NCBI RefSeq assembly: GCF_000876655.1
Contig: NZ_JYCN01000015.1
Coordinates: forward strand, 124,001-188,000
Origin: Arthrobacter sp. SPG23
Lineage (GTDB): Bacteria > Actinomycetota > Actinomycetes > Actinomycetales > Micrococcaceae
Reading direction: 5' to 3'
Length of the DNA: 64,000 nt
Positions 8,982 through 19,409 of the stretch are shown one piece after another. The position numbers were made by a program, and so were the translations under genes. Each line of letters starts with the position of its first letter. Position 1 is the stretch's first letter. A model generated the notes under the pieces. That model made no database searches, was not told where the DNA came from, and saw nothing but the letters and a program-made list of their open reading frames with translations.

Positions 8982-9022
8982 GACTTGGACTGATGAAAGC
9001 CTAGCCAAAAGTAGGGACTGCC

Positions 9023-10621
9023 TTGGACGCTTTGGAAATCGCACGCTGGCAATTCGGAATCACCACCGTGTACCACTTCATGATGGTCCCGCTGACCATC
9101 GGGCTGGGCCTCGTGGTGGCAGTCATCCAGACGGTCTGGTACCGCACCGGCAAACCGGAGTATCTGCGCATGACCAAGTTCTGGGGGAAACTCTTCCTCA
9201 TCAACTTCATCATGGGCGTTGCCACCGGCATCGTGCAGGAGTTCCAGTTCGGAATGGCCTGGAGCGAGTACAGCCGCTTCGTCGGCGACGTTTTCGGGGC
9301 GCCGCTGGCGCTCGAGGCGCTCCTGGCCTTCTTCGTGGAATCCACCTTCCTGGGGCTGTGGATCTTCGGCTGGAAGCAGCTCAAAAGGGGAGTCCACCTT
9401 GCCTGCCTCTGGATCGCTGTGGTGGGCTCCGTGTTCTCCGCGTACTTCATCATCGTGGCCAACAGTTGGATGCAGCACCCCGTCGGTGTGGAAATGATCA
9501 ACGGGCGCCCGGTCATGACCGACGCCTGGGCCGTTTTCACCAACAACACCGCCCTCGTCGCCGTCCCGCACACCCTCTTCGGTGCCCTGGCCGTGGCCGG
9601 AGGCTTCCTGCTGGGCATTGCCTGGTACCACCTGTGGCGCCGACGCCATGACGGGATCGACACCGTGGGCGCGGACGGCAAGGTCATTCCCGGTGAAGCG
9701 GACATCCCGGGCCGGGACAAGGCTGACCACAAGGTGTGGATCCGCTCGCTGCGCATCGGCGCCGTAGTTGCCATGATTTCCTTCGCCGGCACGGCCCTCA
9801 CCGGAGACCTCCAGGGCAAGCTCATGTTCGAACAGCAGCCCATGAAAATGGCCGCGGCCGAGGCTGCCTGCCACGACGGCACCGGCTTCTCTGTCCTGAG
9901 CGTCGGCAACCTCGGCTCGAAGAACTGCGACGACATCGTCGCTGTCATCGAAGTTCCCGGGATTCTGTCCTTCCTCGCCAAGGGCGATTTCACCACCGAG
10001 GTGAAGGGCGTCAACAGCCTGCTGGACCAGTACAAGGCCGACTACGGAACCCACCTTCCGGACAACCCCATCTACGGTGACCGGGCCGGGCAGGAAATCG
10101 AGTACGTTCCGGTCATGGAAGTGACCTACTGGGGCTTCCGGATGATGATCGGATTCGGCGGGCTGGCCGCCCTGGCGGCACTTGTGGCCCTCTGGGTGAC
10201 CCGCAAGGGCACCGTGCCGGCCTCCCGCGGCCTGATGCGGCTCGCCGTCGTCGGCATCCTGGCGCCGTTCGGCGCGAATGCCGCCGGCTGGATCTTCACC
10301 GAAATGGGCCGCCAGCCGTTCGTTGTGGCACCCAATCCCGATCCCAGCGGCATCGACCAGGTCTTCATGTTCACCGCTGCCGCCGTCTCACCCGGCGTTT
10401 CCGCCGGGGAACTGCTCACCTCCCTGGTGGTCCTGACGGCCGTGTACGCCGTGCTGCTGGTGGTGGAGGTGAAGTTGCTGGTGAAGTACATCCGCGGCGG
10501 CGTCGTGTCCGCCATGCCCGAACTCGCCCACGCCCCGGTTGACGAAAACGAGGACGCCACACCGGGCTCCGGCACCGGCAAACCCGGCGGCTCCGACGAC
10601 GTCCTGGCATTCGCCTACTAA
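9023..10621 (+). CDS. cydA: Cytochrome bd ubiquinol/menaquinol oxidase subunit I
   Basis: 532 residues, integral membrane, about nine hydrophobic helices. The N-terminus ARWQFGITTVYHFMM contains His18, equivalent to the haem b595 ligand at the start of E. coli CydA. The quinol-binding Q-loop follows the fourth helix, and the late motif EMGRQPFVV matches the GRQP signature. It oxidises quinol and reduces oxygen with high affinity. The start is TTG at 9023 with AGGGA five bases upstream; no better ATG/GTG is available. It is first in cydA-cydB-cydDC and is preceded by two of the three BlaI-type operators. Confidence 0.95.
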   Translation: MDALEIARWQFGITTVYHFMMVPLTIGLGLVVAVIQTVWYRTGKPEYLRMTKFWGKLFLINFIMGVATGIVQEFQFGMAWSEYSRFVGDVFGAPLALEALLAFFVESTFLGLWIFGWKQLKRGVHLACLWIAVVGSVFSAYFIIVANSWMQHPVGVEMINGRPVMTDAWAVFTNNTALVAVPHTLFGALAVAGGFLLGIAWYHLWRRRHDGIDTVGADGKVIPGEADIPGRDKADHKVWIRSLRIGAVVAMISFAGTALTGDLQGKLMFEQQPMKMAAAEAACHDGTGFSVLSVGNLGSKNCDDIVAVIEVPGILSFLAKGDFTTEVKGVNSLLDQYKADYGTHLPDNPIYGDRAGQEIEYVPVMEVTYWGFRMMIGFGGLAALAALVALWVTRKGTVPASRGLMRLAVVGILAPFGANAAGWIFTEMGRQPFVVAPNPDPSGIDQVFMFTAAAVSPGVSAGELLTSLVVLTAVYAVLLVVEVKLLVKYIRGGVVSAMPELAHAPVDENEDATPGSGTGKPGGSDDVLAFAY

Positions 10622-10640
10622 GCGCAGAGGAAATTCGACA

Positions 10641-11690
10641 ATGGAACTGCTGCCCACCATCTGGTTCATCGCCATCGCGGTGTTGTGGACGGGATACCTC
10701 TTTCTCGAAGGATTCGACCTCGGCGTCGGCATGCTGATGAAGCTCTTCGCCCGCAACAACACCGAACGCCGCGTCCTGCTCAACACGATCGGACCCGTCT
10801 GGGACGGCAACGAGGTATGGCTGCTGACCGCCGGCGGCGCCACGTTCGCCGCCTTCCCGCTCTGGTACGCCTCCCTGTTCTCCGCCCTCTACCTTCCCTT
10901 GCTGCTGGTCCTCGTGGCCCTCATCTTCCGGGCCGTGGCTTTCGAATACCGCGGCAAGGTGGACACGGACCGCTGGCGCGCGGTGTGGGACTGGGCCATT
11001 GCGGCCGGCTCCCTCGTTGCCGCTTTCGGCGTGGGCGCGGCACTGGCCCTGACCACCACCGGGCTTCCGCTCAACGCCAACGGTGACCGCGAAGGCGGAC
11101 CGTTCGCCTGGTTCAGCGGTTACGCCGTCCTGGGCGGGCTTGCCGTGGTGTGCTTCTCCCTGCTGCACGCGCTGGCGTTCCTGGCGCTGAAGACCGACGG
11201 CGACGTCAGGCACCGTGCCCGCAACTGGTTTGTCCGGCTCCTGCCGGTCCTCCTGCTCCCCATCGCCGGCTGGGCCATCAGCGTCCAGCTTCTCAGCGGC
11301 GAGGTGTGGACCGTCGCGGCGGTTGCCGCTGCCGTTGTGGCAGCAGTGTTCGCCTGGCAATTTGGCCGGAACGGCCTGGAAGGGAAGGCGTTCCTGTCGC
11401 TCGGGGTGTTCCTGCTCCTGGGCAGCGCCTCCATCTTCGGTGCGGCCTTCCCGGTGGTGCTTCCCTCCACCATCAGCCCGGACTTCAACCTGACCATTTC
11501 CAATGCCTCATCCTCCGACTACACCCTGGGACTCATGAGCATCGTGGCCTGCGTGGGACTGCCGCTGGTGCTGGCCTACCAGGCCTGGACCTACTGGGTG
11601 TTCCGCCGCCGTGTCAGCGCCGCGCACATTCCGGAAGCCCACAGCTTCCTTCCCGCCATCGCCGCCAGGGCGCTGGCACCCAAGGACTAG
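10641..11690 (+). CDS. cydB: Cytochrome bd oxidase subunit II
   Basis: 349 residues, with eight to nine hydrophobic segments. The N-terminus LPTIWFIAIAVLWTGYLFLE then GFDLGVGML, followed by GPVWDGNEVWLLTAGGA, is the CydB signature. The frame is open further upstream, but the ATG at 10641 has AGAGGAAA before it and lies 19 nt after cydA. It forms the heterodimeric bd oxidase with CydA and is co-transcribed with cydA and the cydDC exporter. Confidence 0.95.
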   Translation: MELLPTIWFIAIAVLWTGYLFLEGFDLGVGMLMKLFARNNTERRVLLNTIGPVWDGNEVWLLTAGGATFAAFPLWYASLFSALYLPLLLVLVALIFRAVAFEYRGKVDTDRWRAVWDWAIAAGSLVAAFGVGAALALTTTGLPLNANGDREGGPFAWFSGYAVLGGLAVVCFSLLHALAFLALKTDGDVRHRARNWFVRLLPVLLLPIAGWAISVQLLSGEVWTVAAVAAAVVAAVFAWQFGRNGLEGKAFLSLGVFLLLGSASIFGAAFPVVLPSTISPDFNLTISNASSSDYTLGLMSIVACVGLPLVLAYQAWTYWVFRRRVSAAHIPEAHSFLPAIAARALAPKD

Positions 11691-11696
11691 GACCAC

Positions 11697-14600
11697 ATGA
11701 GACCGCAGTTCCCGGCCGGACCCGCAAACCGACTGGCCCTCTACTGGCTGGGCCTCCTCGCAGCACTCAAGGCGCTGTCACTGGTGCTGATGGGCCAGGC
11801 CGTGGCATCCGTCCTGGCCGGGCTGGTAACCCAGAGCCCGGCGTGGGCAGACCAGCTGGGCTGGGGACTTGCCGGCGTGATCCTTCGGTCCCTGACTGTG
11901 TGGGCGCAGGGCGTCGCGTCCCGCCGGGCCGCCCTCGGGGTCAAGGAAGAACTGCGCGCCGCCTTGTTGGAACGTGCGTTGAGGAACGGCACGCGTGCTG
12001 CAGGTCCGTCCGACGGCGGCCTGGCCATCCTGGCCACCAGGGGCCTCGACGCGCTGGACAGCTACTACACGCAGTTCCTGCCGGCCCTTGTCAACTGCGC
12101 CGCCATCCCGCTCCTGCTTGGCGCCCGCGTCCTGTTCGCCGACTGGGTCAGCGCGGTGGTGATCGTGCTGACCGTGCCGCTGGTACCTGTCTTTATGGTG
12201 CTGATCGGACGCTATACCGAGGACCGGGTCCGGGCCGCGCAATCGGCCCTGGCCCGGTTGTCGGGCCACATGCTGGAACTGGCCAAAGGGCTGCCCGTGC
12301 TGGTGGGGCTGGGCCGGGCCAGCGCCCAGCGCAAGGCGCTGGAGGATATTTCCGAGCAGTACCGGTCCCGCACCATGGAAACCCTCCGGACGGCCTTCCT
12401 TTCCGCCCTGGCCCTCGAACTGATCGCCACGATCTCGGTGGCCGTTGTGGCCGTCTTCATCGGCGTGCGCCTGGTGCACGGGGACATGCCGCTGGAGGCC
12501 GGGCTGCTGGCCCTCATCCTGGCACCCGACTGCTACCTGCCGCTGCGGGAACTGGGCACCGCCCACCACGCCAGCGACGACGGCCGTGCCGCCCTGGCCG
12601 AGGTCACCGGGGTCATGGATGCGCCTGAAGTCCAGCCGCTGGTGCCGCGGGACGGCCTCAGTGCGGAAGGCAGCCTGCAGCCCCCGGGGAAGGCGTCCGA
12701 CGTCGGCGCGGACCTTCCGGTGATTACCGTCCGGGGCCTGACGGTGACTTATGGCGGACGGTTGGAACCCGCCGTCGGACCGCTCAGCTTTGAGGCGCCT
12801 GCAGGCCGGATCACCGCCCTCGACGGCGCCAGCGGCGCGGGCAAGAGCACCATCCTGGGCGTCCTGGCCGGAACCGTTGGCACCGGCGGCGGTGCTGTGG
12901 TGAGCGGACGCATTGCGGGGTTCGTGCGGTCGGACGTGGCCTGGGTGCCTCAGCACCCGGTCATGGTGGCGACAAGCGTCCTGGCCGAAGTGCGGCTCTA
13001 CCTGACGGACGGTGCCGACACCGGCACCGCTGCCGCTGACTCTGCCGCTGCCGCACAGCGCTGCCTCGTGGCAGCCGGAGCAGGACACCTGGCCGGAAAG
13101 CACCCCGCCGAGCTCAGTCCGGGGGAGCTGCGCAGGGTTGCCCTGGCGCGTGGCCTGGCGCGGATTGAGGCCGGTGCCATGCTGCTGCTGCTCGACGAAC
13201 CCACTGCGCACCTGGACCGCGAATCCGCCAACGTGGTCAACGAAGCCATCCGGAAGCTGCGCGGCCGGGCCACCGTCCTGCTGGTGGCCCACGACCGGAT
13301 CACCCGGGAACTCGCGGACCATGTAGTGGCAGTGAGGGCGGCCTCTGCCCCGGCGCGGGCGGTGGAACCGGCCGCCGGTCGGACAGCGGACGGCACTCCG
13401 GCCACGCCCGCCGTCACCCCCGGCGGCCACGCCCGCCGGCACCGCGGCCCGCACGCCTGCGGATGACGGCGGCGCTGTCCCGGCTCCGGCCAGCGCCAAC
13501 ACCCCGGCCCGGATCTTCCGGCTCCTGCGGCCGGAGTCCCTCAAATTCGGCGCGGCCGGCATCGTGGGGGTCCTGGCGGCGTTGTTCGCGGTGGCCCTTG
13601 CGGGCCTGTCCGGCTGGCTCATCATCCGGGCCAGCGAGCAGCCGCCCATTCTCTACCTCCTCACCGCCATCGTGGGTGTGCGGTTCTTCGGCATCGGCAG
13701 GGCCGTCCTGCGCTACACCGAGCGGCTCCTGCTGCACGACGCCGTGTTCGCCTCGCTCACCAGGCTGCGCGGCCGGCTGTGGGATTCGCTGAGCCGCCGG
13801 GCCCTCTCCCTGCGCCGGCTCCTGCAGGGCGGCAACGTCCTGGGCACAGTGATTGACGACGTCGACACCGTACGGGACCTGCTTCCCCGGGTCGTCCTGC
13901 CGCCCGTTACAGCAGTAGCGGTGGGGGCCTCTGCCGTGGCGGCCACTGCGCTGCTGCTGCCGGTGGCGCTGCCGGCAGCCATCGCCGCCGCGCTGGTGTC
14001 CCTGGTGGCCGCACCGGCGGCTGCCCTCCTGACGGACAGGATGTCCGCCCAGGCCGAACAACGGCTGCGTTCCGGGGTCCTGCGTGACGTTGCCGCAGCG
14101 CTGGATGCGCGGGCCGAACTGCACGCCAACGGTGTTGCGGGCCCGGTGCTGGCCGCCATCGGCGACGCCGACAAGGAGGCAACCGCCGCCTCGCAGCGCT
14201 CCGCGTGGGCGGAAGGACTGGGCCAGGCGCTCACTGTCCTGGCCTGCGGCGCCGCCGCCCTGGCCAGTGCTGTGCTGGCCGGACCCCAGGTGATGGACGG
14301 CTCCGTAGCACCGGCCACCGCCGCCGTCGTGGTCCTGCTGCAGCTCGCCCTGGTGGATCCGTACGCCGCCATCACGACGGCGGTCCGCCAGTACCCGGCG
14401 CTCCGCCAGGTCCTGGACCGGATCAGCGAGGCCGGTGTGCTGGATGCCCCCGCCACAGGCGAACCAGGCATATCCGATGCCCGGGCAAGGGGGGCACAAG
14501 CATCGAACGCCGGGACCGGCGGGCTGGAGCTAGTCGACCCGCGCTCCGGCGGGCAGCCGGGCCTGGAGCTCCAGGCCCTGTCCGCGGCCTGGCCCGCAGG

Positions 14601-15219
14601 ACCGGTGGTCTTCACGGGAGTCTCCGCGACCGCGGAACCCGGCCGGTGGCTGGCCGTGACAGGCGCCTCCGGATCCGGAAAATCCACCCTGCTGGCCGTT
14701 ATGCTCGGGTTCCTGCCGCCGCGCTCCGGACGGATTGCAGTCAGCGGACGGGTGGCATGGTGCCCGCAGGAAGCCCACCTTTTCGATTCCACCATCCGCG
14801 GCAACCTCCTGCTGGGCCGGCCGGAGGGCGCGGCCGGCACGGCCGAAGAGGAGATGGCCGAGGCCCTGGCTGCCGTGGGGCTCGAGCCGCTGCTGCGCCG
14901 GCTGGAGGACGGTGCCGACACCCGGATCGGGCCCGGCGGCGCGTTCCTGAGCGGCGGCGAACGCCAGCGGTTGGCTGTCGCCAGGACGCTCATGACCGGC
15001 GCCGATGTGATCCTGCTGGACGAACCCACCGCGCACCTGGACGCGGAGGCGGGCAGGGAAATGCTGGCTGACCTCCGCAGGGGGCTCACCCGGCGGACCG
15101 TGGTGCTGGTCACCCACAATCCTGACGACATTGACCCGGCGGACCGCAGGCTGGACCTTGACGCAGGAGCGGGCACCGTCGTCGTTCCGGTTCTGGCGCG
15201 GGGCGGGGCCGGCAGCTAG
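11697..15219 (+). CDS. cydDC: CydDC thiol exporter, probably one fused ORF split by a frameshift
   Basis: Two ABC half-transporters that export cysteine/glutathione-type thiols needed for bd oxidase assembly. The first half (11697 to ~13420) has six membrane helices, Walker A GASGAGKST near residue 380, signature LSPGELRRVAL and Walker B MLLLLDEPTAHLD. The second half has Walker A GASGSGKSTLL, signature LSGGERQRLAV and LLDEPTAHLD. The first reading frame stops at 13466. The second frame is open from 13336 but has no ATG, GTG or TTG before 13564, which is already inside its first helix. Removing one C from the C5 run at 13417-13421 joins the frames through a Pro/Ala/Thr linker, giving about 1173 residues, the size of fused actinobacterial CydCD proteins. 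Confidence 0.8.
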
Positions 15220-15222
15220 CCT
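15217..15222 (+). promoter_or_regulatory. -10 hexamer of a leaderless promoter for the GNAT gene
   Basis: TAGCCT, beginning with the cydDC stop codon, lies exactly six bases before the ATG at 15229. There is no ribosome site in between, and the -35 is not obvious. Confidence 0.5.
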
Positions 15223-15228
15223 GTTGCC

Positions 15229-16293
15229 ATGCTGAACGACGATGCCCCGGTGCCGGGATCCTGGCGAAATGCACTCACCCGGGCGGGTTTGGTGTGGCGT
15301 CCTGCGGCGGAGGGTGACATTGAGGCGTGGGCTGCCCTGATCGCCCGGACGGCCGAGGCTGAAAGGCCGGTGTGGTTCGAGCGCGCCGCCGACCTCGAGC
15401 AGATCCTGCAGTCGAAAAAGAACCCTCCGGCCGCCAACACCATCCTGTTGCTGGATGGCGGGAAGGTTCCCCGCGCCTATGCCCGCATCACGAAGAACAG
15501 GGAAGGCGACAAAGCCTACGGCTTCGGCTGTGTCGACCCCGCCTGGCAGCGCCGGGGGATCGGCACGGCCTTGCTGGGATGGCTGAGCGAGCGGACCCTC
15601 CAGCGCTTCGCGGAGGATAGCGCACCTGGGGACGGCGCCCCCGGGGACAATGAGCCCTTGCGGGAACGCCCCGTGCCGCGTCTGCGGATCCACATGGAGC
15701 AGCAGCACGAGCACCAGCAGCAGCTGCTCCGCAAATCCGGATTCCGGGTGGTCCGCTATTTCAACGAGATGCACCGGCGCCTGGAGGGCACTGCCCTTCC
15801 GGAGGTGCGGCTCGATGACGGGCTGGACCTCGTGACCATGCACGCGGAGCTCAGTGAAGGCGTCCGGCAGGCCCACAACGCGGCCTTCCGCGACCATTGG
15901 GGCAGCGAGCCGCGGGATGAGGAGTCCTGGGGTTTCACCGTCAATGATCCGCAGGCGAGGCCGGACCTGAGCGCCGTGGTCCTGGACCGGGCCTCAGGGA
16001 CCGTCGCGGGCTACCAGCTGGCCAGCCACGATCCGGGCAGCGCGGCGTCCCGTGGCTACAGCGAGGGCTACACGGACCTGCTGGGCGTCCGCCGTGAGTA
16101 TCGCGGACGCGGTATCGCCCAAGCCCTGCTCGCTGACGCGATGCGGCGCTTTGCGGCGGCCGGGATGGACCGCGCTTCCCTGGATGTCGATTCAGAGAAT
16201 CCCACCGGTGCACTGGCCCTCTACGAAAAGATGGGGTACGCCGCAGTCAACCGGAGCCTGGCCTGGGACAAGGAGCTTCCGGAGGGCAGCTGA
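15229..16293 (+). CDS. Double GNAT-domain N-acetyltransferase
   Basis: 354 residues made of two GNAT folds. The acetyl-CoA-binding motif A is seen as QRRGIGTALLGWL in the first half and YRGRGIAQALLADAM in the second. The C-terminal block SLDVDSENPTGALALYEKMGY is classic GNAT. Two-domain enzymes of this layout include mycothiol synthase (MshD), but I see no feature that proves that role, so I leave it unnamed. It lies ten bases after cydDC but appears to have its own promoter. Confidence 0.85.
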   Translation: MLNDDAPVPGSWRNALTRAGLVWRPAAEGDIEAWAALIARTAEAERPVWFERAADLEQILQSKKNPPAANTILLLDGGKVPRAYARITKNREGDKAYGFGCVDPAWQRRGIGTALLGWLSERTLQRFAEDSAPGDGAPGDNEPLRERPVPRLRIHMEQQHEHQQQLLRKSGFRVVRYFNEMHRRLEGTALPEVRLDDGLDLVTMHAELSEGVRQAHNAAFRDHWGSEPRDEESWGFTVNDPQARPDLSAVVLDRASGTVAGYQLASHDPGSAASRGYSEGYTDLLGVRREYRGRGIAQALLADAMRRFAAAGMDRASLDVDSENPTGALALYEKMGYAAVNRSLAWDKELPEGS

Positions 16294-16328
16294 TCCGGTC
16301 CTCAGCCAACTGTCGTCAGCTGCGGACG

Positions 16329-16847
16329 TCAGGCGTCGATGTCGTGCAGGTGATGGACGACGTCGTGCAGGAAGTACTGCGCGAGGGTCATGACGGTGAA
16401 CTCCGAACCGTTGCTCCGGAAGCCTTTCCGGCCCCATTCGTCTTCGTGCACTGCGGCGAACGACCCCGCGATCTGCTCCCCCTCGGATGTCAGTTCAACA
16501 CTGACGACCGCGGGGTCCGCGTTGGCGTAGTCCTGCTCCACGGCGGTCTTGTCCTGGTCCCAGTTCTCGAAGCGGGCGTTGTCCTCGCTGAGCATCATGT
16601 TCAGCCGGTGGTCGAAAAGGCTGAAGACGTCCCGGACATGGGATGCGTACTCCAGTACGGACCACGTGGCGTCGTCCGGGCGTTCCGCGACGTCCGGCCG
16701 GCGCAGCGCCGCCCGCCAGCGGGGAAGCATGTTGGTGACACTCCCGGGAACCGTGGCCGGCGTGACCGTTGAGGCGTCGAAACCGCATTCCGGGCAGACC
16801 CGGGTCAGCACCCAGGTCCAGTCCTTTTCGTCAGGGATGATAGGCAT
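16329..16847 (-). CDS. DinB-family protein
   Basis: 172 residues, predicted four-helix bundle of the DinB/YfiT superfamily. A helix with WSVLEYASHVRDVFSLFDHRL carries a conserved metal-type histidine, and a C-terminal helix TLAQYFLHDVVHHLHDI has a His-rich metal site. Actinobacterial relatives include mycothiol-dependent enzymes, but the substrate is unknown. The N-terminal CPECGFD adds a Cys pair. It is downstream of parC on the same strand with its own promoter. Confidence 0.8.
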   Translation of the reverse strand: MPIIPDEKDWTWVLTRVCPECGFDASTVTPATVPGSVTNMLPRWRAALRRPDVAERPDDATWSVLEYASHVRDVFSLFDHRLNMMLSEDNARFENWDQDKTAVEQDYANADPAVVSVELTSEGEQIAGSFAAVHEDEWGRKGFRSNGSEFTVMTLAQYFLHDVVHHLHDIDA

Positions 16848-16853
16848 GCCAGT

Positions 16854-16882
16854 AGTCTAGGGCCACGTCATGCTGGGCCCAA
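16854..16882 (-). promoter_or_regulatory. Leaderless promoter of the DinB-family gene
   Basis: Minus strand: TTGGGC, 17-nt spacer, TAGACT, then six bases to the ATG at 16847. Both hexamers and the spacing fit a housekeeping sigma promoter with no leader. The -35 lies inside the 3' end of parC. Confidence 0.6.
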
Positions 16883-19355
16883 TGGCGTCCACTGCCTGCG
16901 ACAGCGGGATGCCGGAGCCGTCCCGGCGGCCGTGTTCCTGCGGCAGCGACCGCGCCACCCCGGCCAGCGAGGACGCCTTGGCCGGGCCGTGTCCTGCCCA
17001 CGCGATGAGGAGGGTATCCTCGCCCTTCAGGAAGCGGTGCGCACGGACTCCGGCAGTGGCCCGGCCCTTGGCCGGGTACTCCGCAAAAGCAGTGACTTTC
17101 CCGGCCCCGGGAGCCGTGCCCGGCAGGGCGCCTTCGGTCCCGGACACCGTCACCACAACGGCGTCCTCGTCGCCCGGGGCGACGGTGCCGAAGAACAGCA
17201 CTTGGTCCCCGGCGGCCAGTTTGATCCCCGCCATGCCGCCCGCGGTGCGGCCCTGCGGCCGGACATTTGCCGCGCTGAAGCGCAGCAGCTGGGCCTGCCT
17301 GGTCAGGAACACGAGGTCGACGTCGTCGGACCCGGCGGGTTCAACGCCCACCACCGTGTCCTTGTCCTTGAGGGCAATGACTTCCCAGTCCTCGCGGTTG
17401 AGGGGGTAGTCGGGCTGCACGCGTTTGACGATGCCCTGCGCCGTACCGATCGCCAGCACGGAGTCCAGCGGAGCGAACGCAACCAGCGTTTCACCCTTCA
17501 GCAGGGTGATGAAGTCCTTGGCGGGCACGCCGCCGGCCAGGTTGGGAAGCCCGGACATCGGCGGCAGTACGGGCATGTCCATGACCTGGAGGCGCAGCAT
17601 CCTGCCCAGGGATGTGACGGCGGCGATCTCGCCGCGCGCGGAGGTTTTCACCACGGACCGGAAGACGTCGTGCTTTGACCGCGGTCCGGACTCGGCGAGG
17701 GGTTCCTGGTTGGAGGTCCGGGCGATCTGTCCGCTGGCGGTCAGGATGGCCCAGCAGGGGTCGTCGGCGATTTCGAGTGCGAGCGGGGCCGCCTTGCCCT
17801 TGCCGCCGGGCGCAGCAGCCAGCGCGGCGACGGTGGGGGAGACCGCTTCGGACTCGAGCAGGACTGTCCGGCGGGGCGTGCCGTACTTCTCGGCAATGTC
17901 GCCGAGTTCGTCGGACACCAGTTCGCGCAGGCGCTGGTCCGAACCGAGGATGGCCTCCAGTTCCGCGATTTCGCGTTTGAGCTGGTCCTGCTCCTTTTCG
18001 AGCTCGATCCGGGAGTACTTGGTCAGCTGCCGGAGCCGGAGTTCCAGGATGTAGTTCGCCTGGATCTCGGTGAGGTCGTAGATGGACATGAGGCGTTCGC
18101 GGGCGGCGGCAACCTCGTCGGAGGACCGGATGATCTGGATGACCTCATCGATGTCCACGATGGCGATCAGGAGGCCCTCCACCAGGTGGAGGCGGTCCTT
18201 TTTCTTTGCCAGCCGGAAGGCCGTCCGGCGCCGCACCACGGTGATGCGGTGGTCGACGTAGACGGAGAGGAGCTGCACCAGCCCCAGCGTCTGGGGCTGG
18301 CCGTCCACCAGCGTCACGTTGTTGATGCCGAAGGAATCTTCCATGGGCGAGTAGCGGTACAGCTGCTGGAGCACGGCGTTCGGGTTGAAGCCGTTCTTCA
18401 GTTCGATGACCAGCCGCAGCCCGTGCTTGCGGTCGGTGAGGTCCACGATGTCGCTGATGCCGGTCAGCTTCTTGCCATTGACGGCGTCCTTGATCTTCTC
18501 GATCACCTTCTCCGGGCCCACCATGTAGGGAAGTTCGGTGACCACCAGGCCGGTGCGGCGGGCGGACAGCTGCTCCACCTCCACCTTGGCGCGTGTCTTG
18601 AACGAGCCACGGCCGGTGGCATACGCGTCCCGGATGCCGTCCAGTCCCACGATCCGTCCGCCCGTGGGCAGGTCCGGGCCGGGGACGAAGCGCATGAGGT
18701 CCTCGAGGGTGGCCTCCGGGTTCGCGATCAGGTGCCTGGCGGCGGAGATGACCTCCACGAGGTTGTGCGGGGCCATGTTCGTGGCCATGCCGACGGCGAT
18801 GCCGGTGGCGCCGTTGACCAGCAGGTTGGGGAACGCCGCCGGGAGGACATCCGGCTGGGTCAGCTGGTTGTCATAGTTGGGGACAAAGTCCACCACGTCT
18901 TCGTCGAGGTGGTCGGTGAGGGTGAGCGCCGCCGCCGCGAGGCGGGCCTCTGTGTACCGCGGGGCCGCCGGGCCGTCGTCGAGCGAGCCGAAGTTGCCGT
19001 GGCCGTCGATCAGCGGCAGCCGCAGCGAAAAGTCCTGTGCCATGCGCACCATGGCATCGTAGATCGCCGTGTCGCCGTGCGGGTGCAGCTTGCCCATGAC
19101 TTCGCCCACCACGCGGGCGCTCTTCACGTGGCCGCGGTCCGGACGCAGGCCCATCTCGCTCATCATGTAGAGAATGCGCCGCTGCACCGGCTTCAGGCCG
19201 TCACGGGCGTCCGGGAGGGCCCGCGAATAGATGACTGAATAGGCGTACTCGAGGAACGAGCCTTCCATTTCCGACGTGACGTCGATGTCAACAATGTTCT
19301 CGGTGTAGTCCTGGACGGCGTCCCCTGCCGGGGCGGAACTTTGGCGGCGGGCCAT
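16857..19355 (-). CDS. parC: DNA topoisomerase IV subunit A
   Basis: 832 residues. The breakage-reunion domain carries the catalytic tyrosine Tyr134 in [10 protein letters not shown]. The quinolone-region helix [10 protein letters not shown] spans residues 91-100, with Thr96 at the position of E. coli GyrA Ser83 and Asp100 at that of Asp87. A long coiled-coil and C-terminal beta-pinwheel follow. It works with ParE (5148-7256) to decatenate chromosomes. The subunits are on opposite strands and about 9.6 kb apart, with the cyd cluster between. The divergent gene at 19409 begins only 53 bp away. Confidence 0.93.
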   Translation of the reverse strand: MARRQSSAPAGDAVQDYTENIVDIDVTSEMEGSFLEYAYSVIYSRALPDARDGLKPVQRRILYMMSEMGLRPDRGHVKSARVVGEVMGKLHPHGDTAIYDAMVRMAQDFSLRLPLIDGHGNFGSLDDGPAAPRYTEARLAAAALTLTDHLDEDVVDFVPNYDNQLTQPDVLPAAFPNLLVNGATGIAVGMATNMAPHNLVEVISAARHLIANPEATLEDLMRFVPGPDLPTGGRIVGLDGIRDAYATGRGSFKTRAKVEVEQLSARRTGLVVTELPYMVGPEKVIEKIKDAVNGKKLTGISDIVDLTDRKHGLRLVIELKNGFNPNAVLQQLYRYSPMEDSFGINNVTLVDGQPQTLGLVQLLSVYVDHRITVVRRRTAFRLAKKKDRLHLVEGLLIAIVDIDEVIQIIRSSDEVAAARERLMSIYDLTEIQANYILELRLRQLTKYSRIELEKEQDQLKREIAELEAILGSDQRLRELVSDELGDIAEKYGTPRRTVLLESEAVSPTVAALAAAPGGKGKAAPLALEIADDPCWAILTASGQIARTSNQEPLAESGPRSKHDVFRSVVKTSARGEIAAVTSLGRMLRLQVMDMPVLPPMSGLPNLAGGVPAKDFITLLKGETLVAFAPLDSVLAIGTAQGIVKRVQPDYPLNREDWEVIALKDKDTVVGVEPAGSDDVDLVFLTRQAQLLRFSAANVRPQGRTAGGMAGIKLAAGDQVLFFGTVAPGDEDAVVVTVSGTEGALPGTAPGAGKVTAFAEYPAKGRATAGVRAHRFLKGEDTLLIAWAGHGPAKASSLAGVARSLPQEHGRRDGSGIPLSQAVDAIGPSMTWP

Positions 19356-19396
19356 GGGGCTGGTGGATCCTTAACGGTTTACTGGCGAATTTTAGC

Positions 19397-19409
19397 TAGG
19401 CTAAGCCTA
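19397..19409 (+). promoter_or_regulatory. Palindrome and leaderless -10 at the start of the GNAT/ACS gene
   Basis: TAGGCT-A-AGCCTA is a 13-bp palindrome whose left arm is also a -10 hexamer exactly six bases before the ATG at 19409. An overlapping repeat TTAGC-TAG-GCTAA (19392-19404) shares the centre region. It sits in the 53-bp divergent gap with parC, so a bound regulator would affect initiation directly. Confidence 0.45.

Noticed and set aside
8831-10054. 407-codon frame opposite cydA
   Set aside because: It would run through the operator region and cydA; the sequence is His/Asp/Gly-rich and has no recognisable domain.
19392-19409. DtxR/IdeR iron box before the GNAT/ACS gene
   Set aside because: Only part of the 19-bp consensus aligns and the arms are out of register; the sequence is better explained as a -10 and short palindrome.
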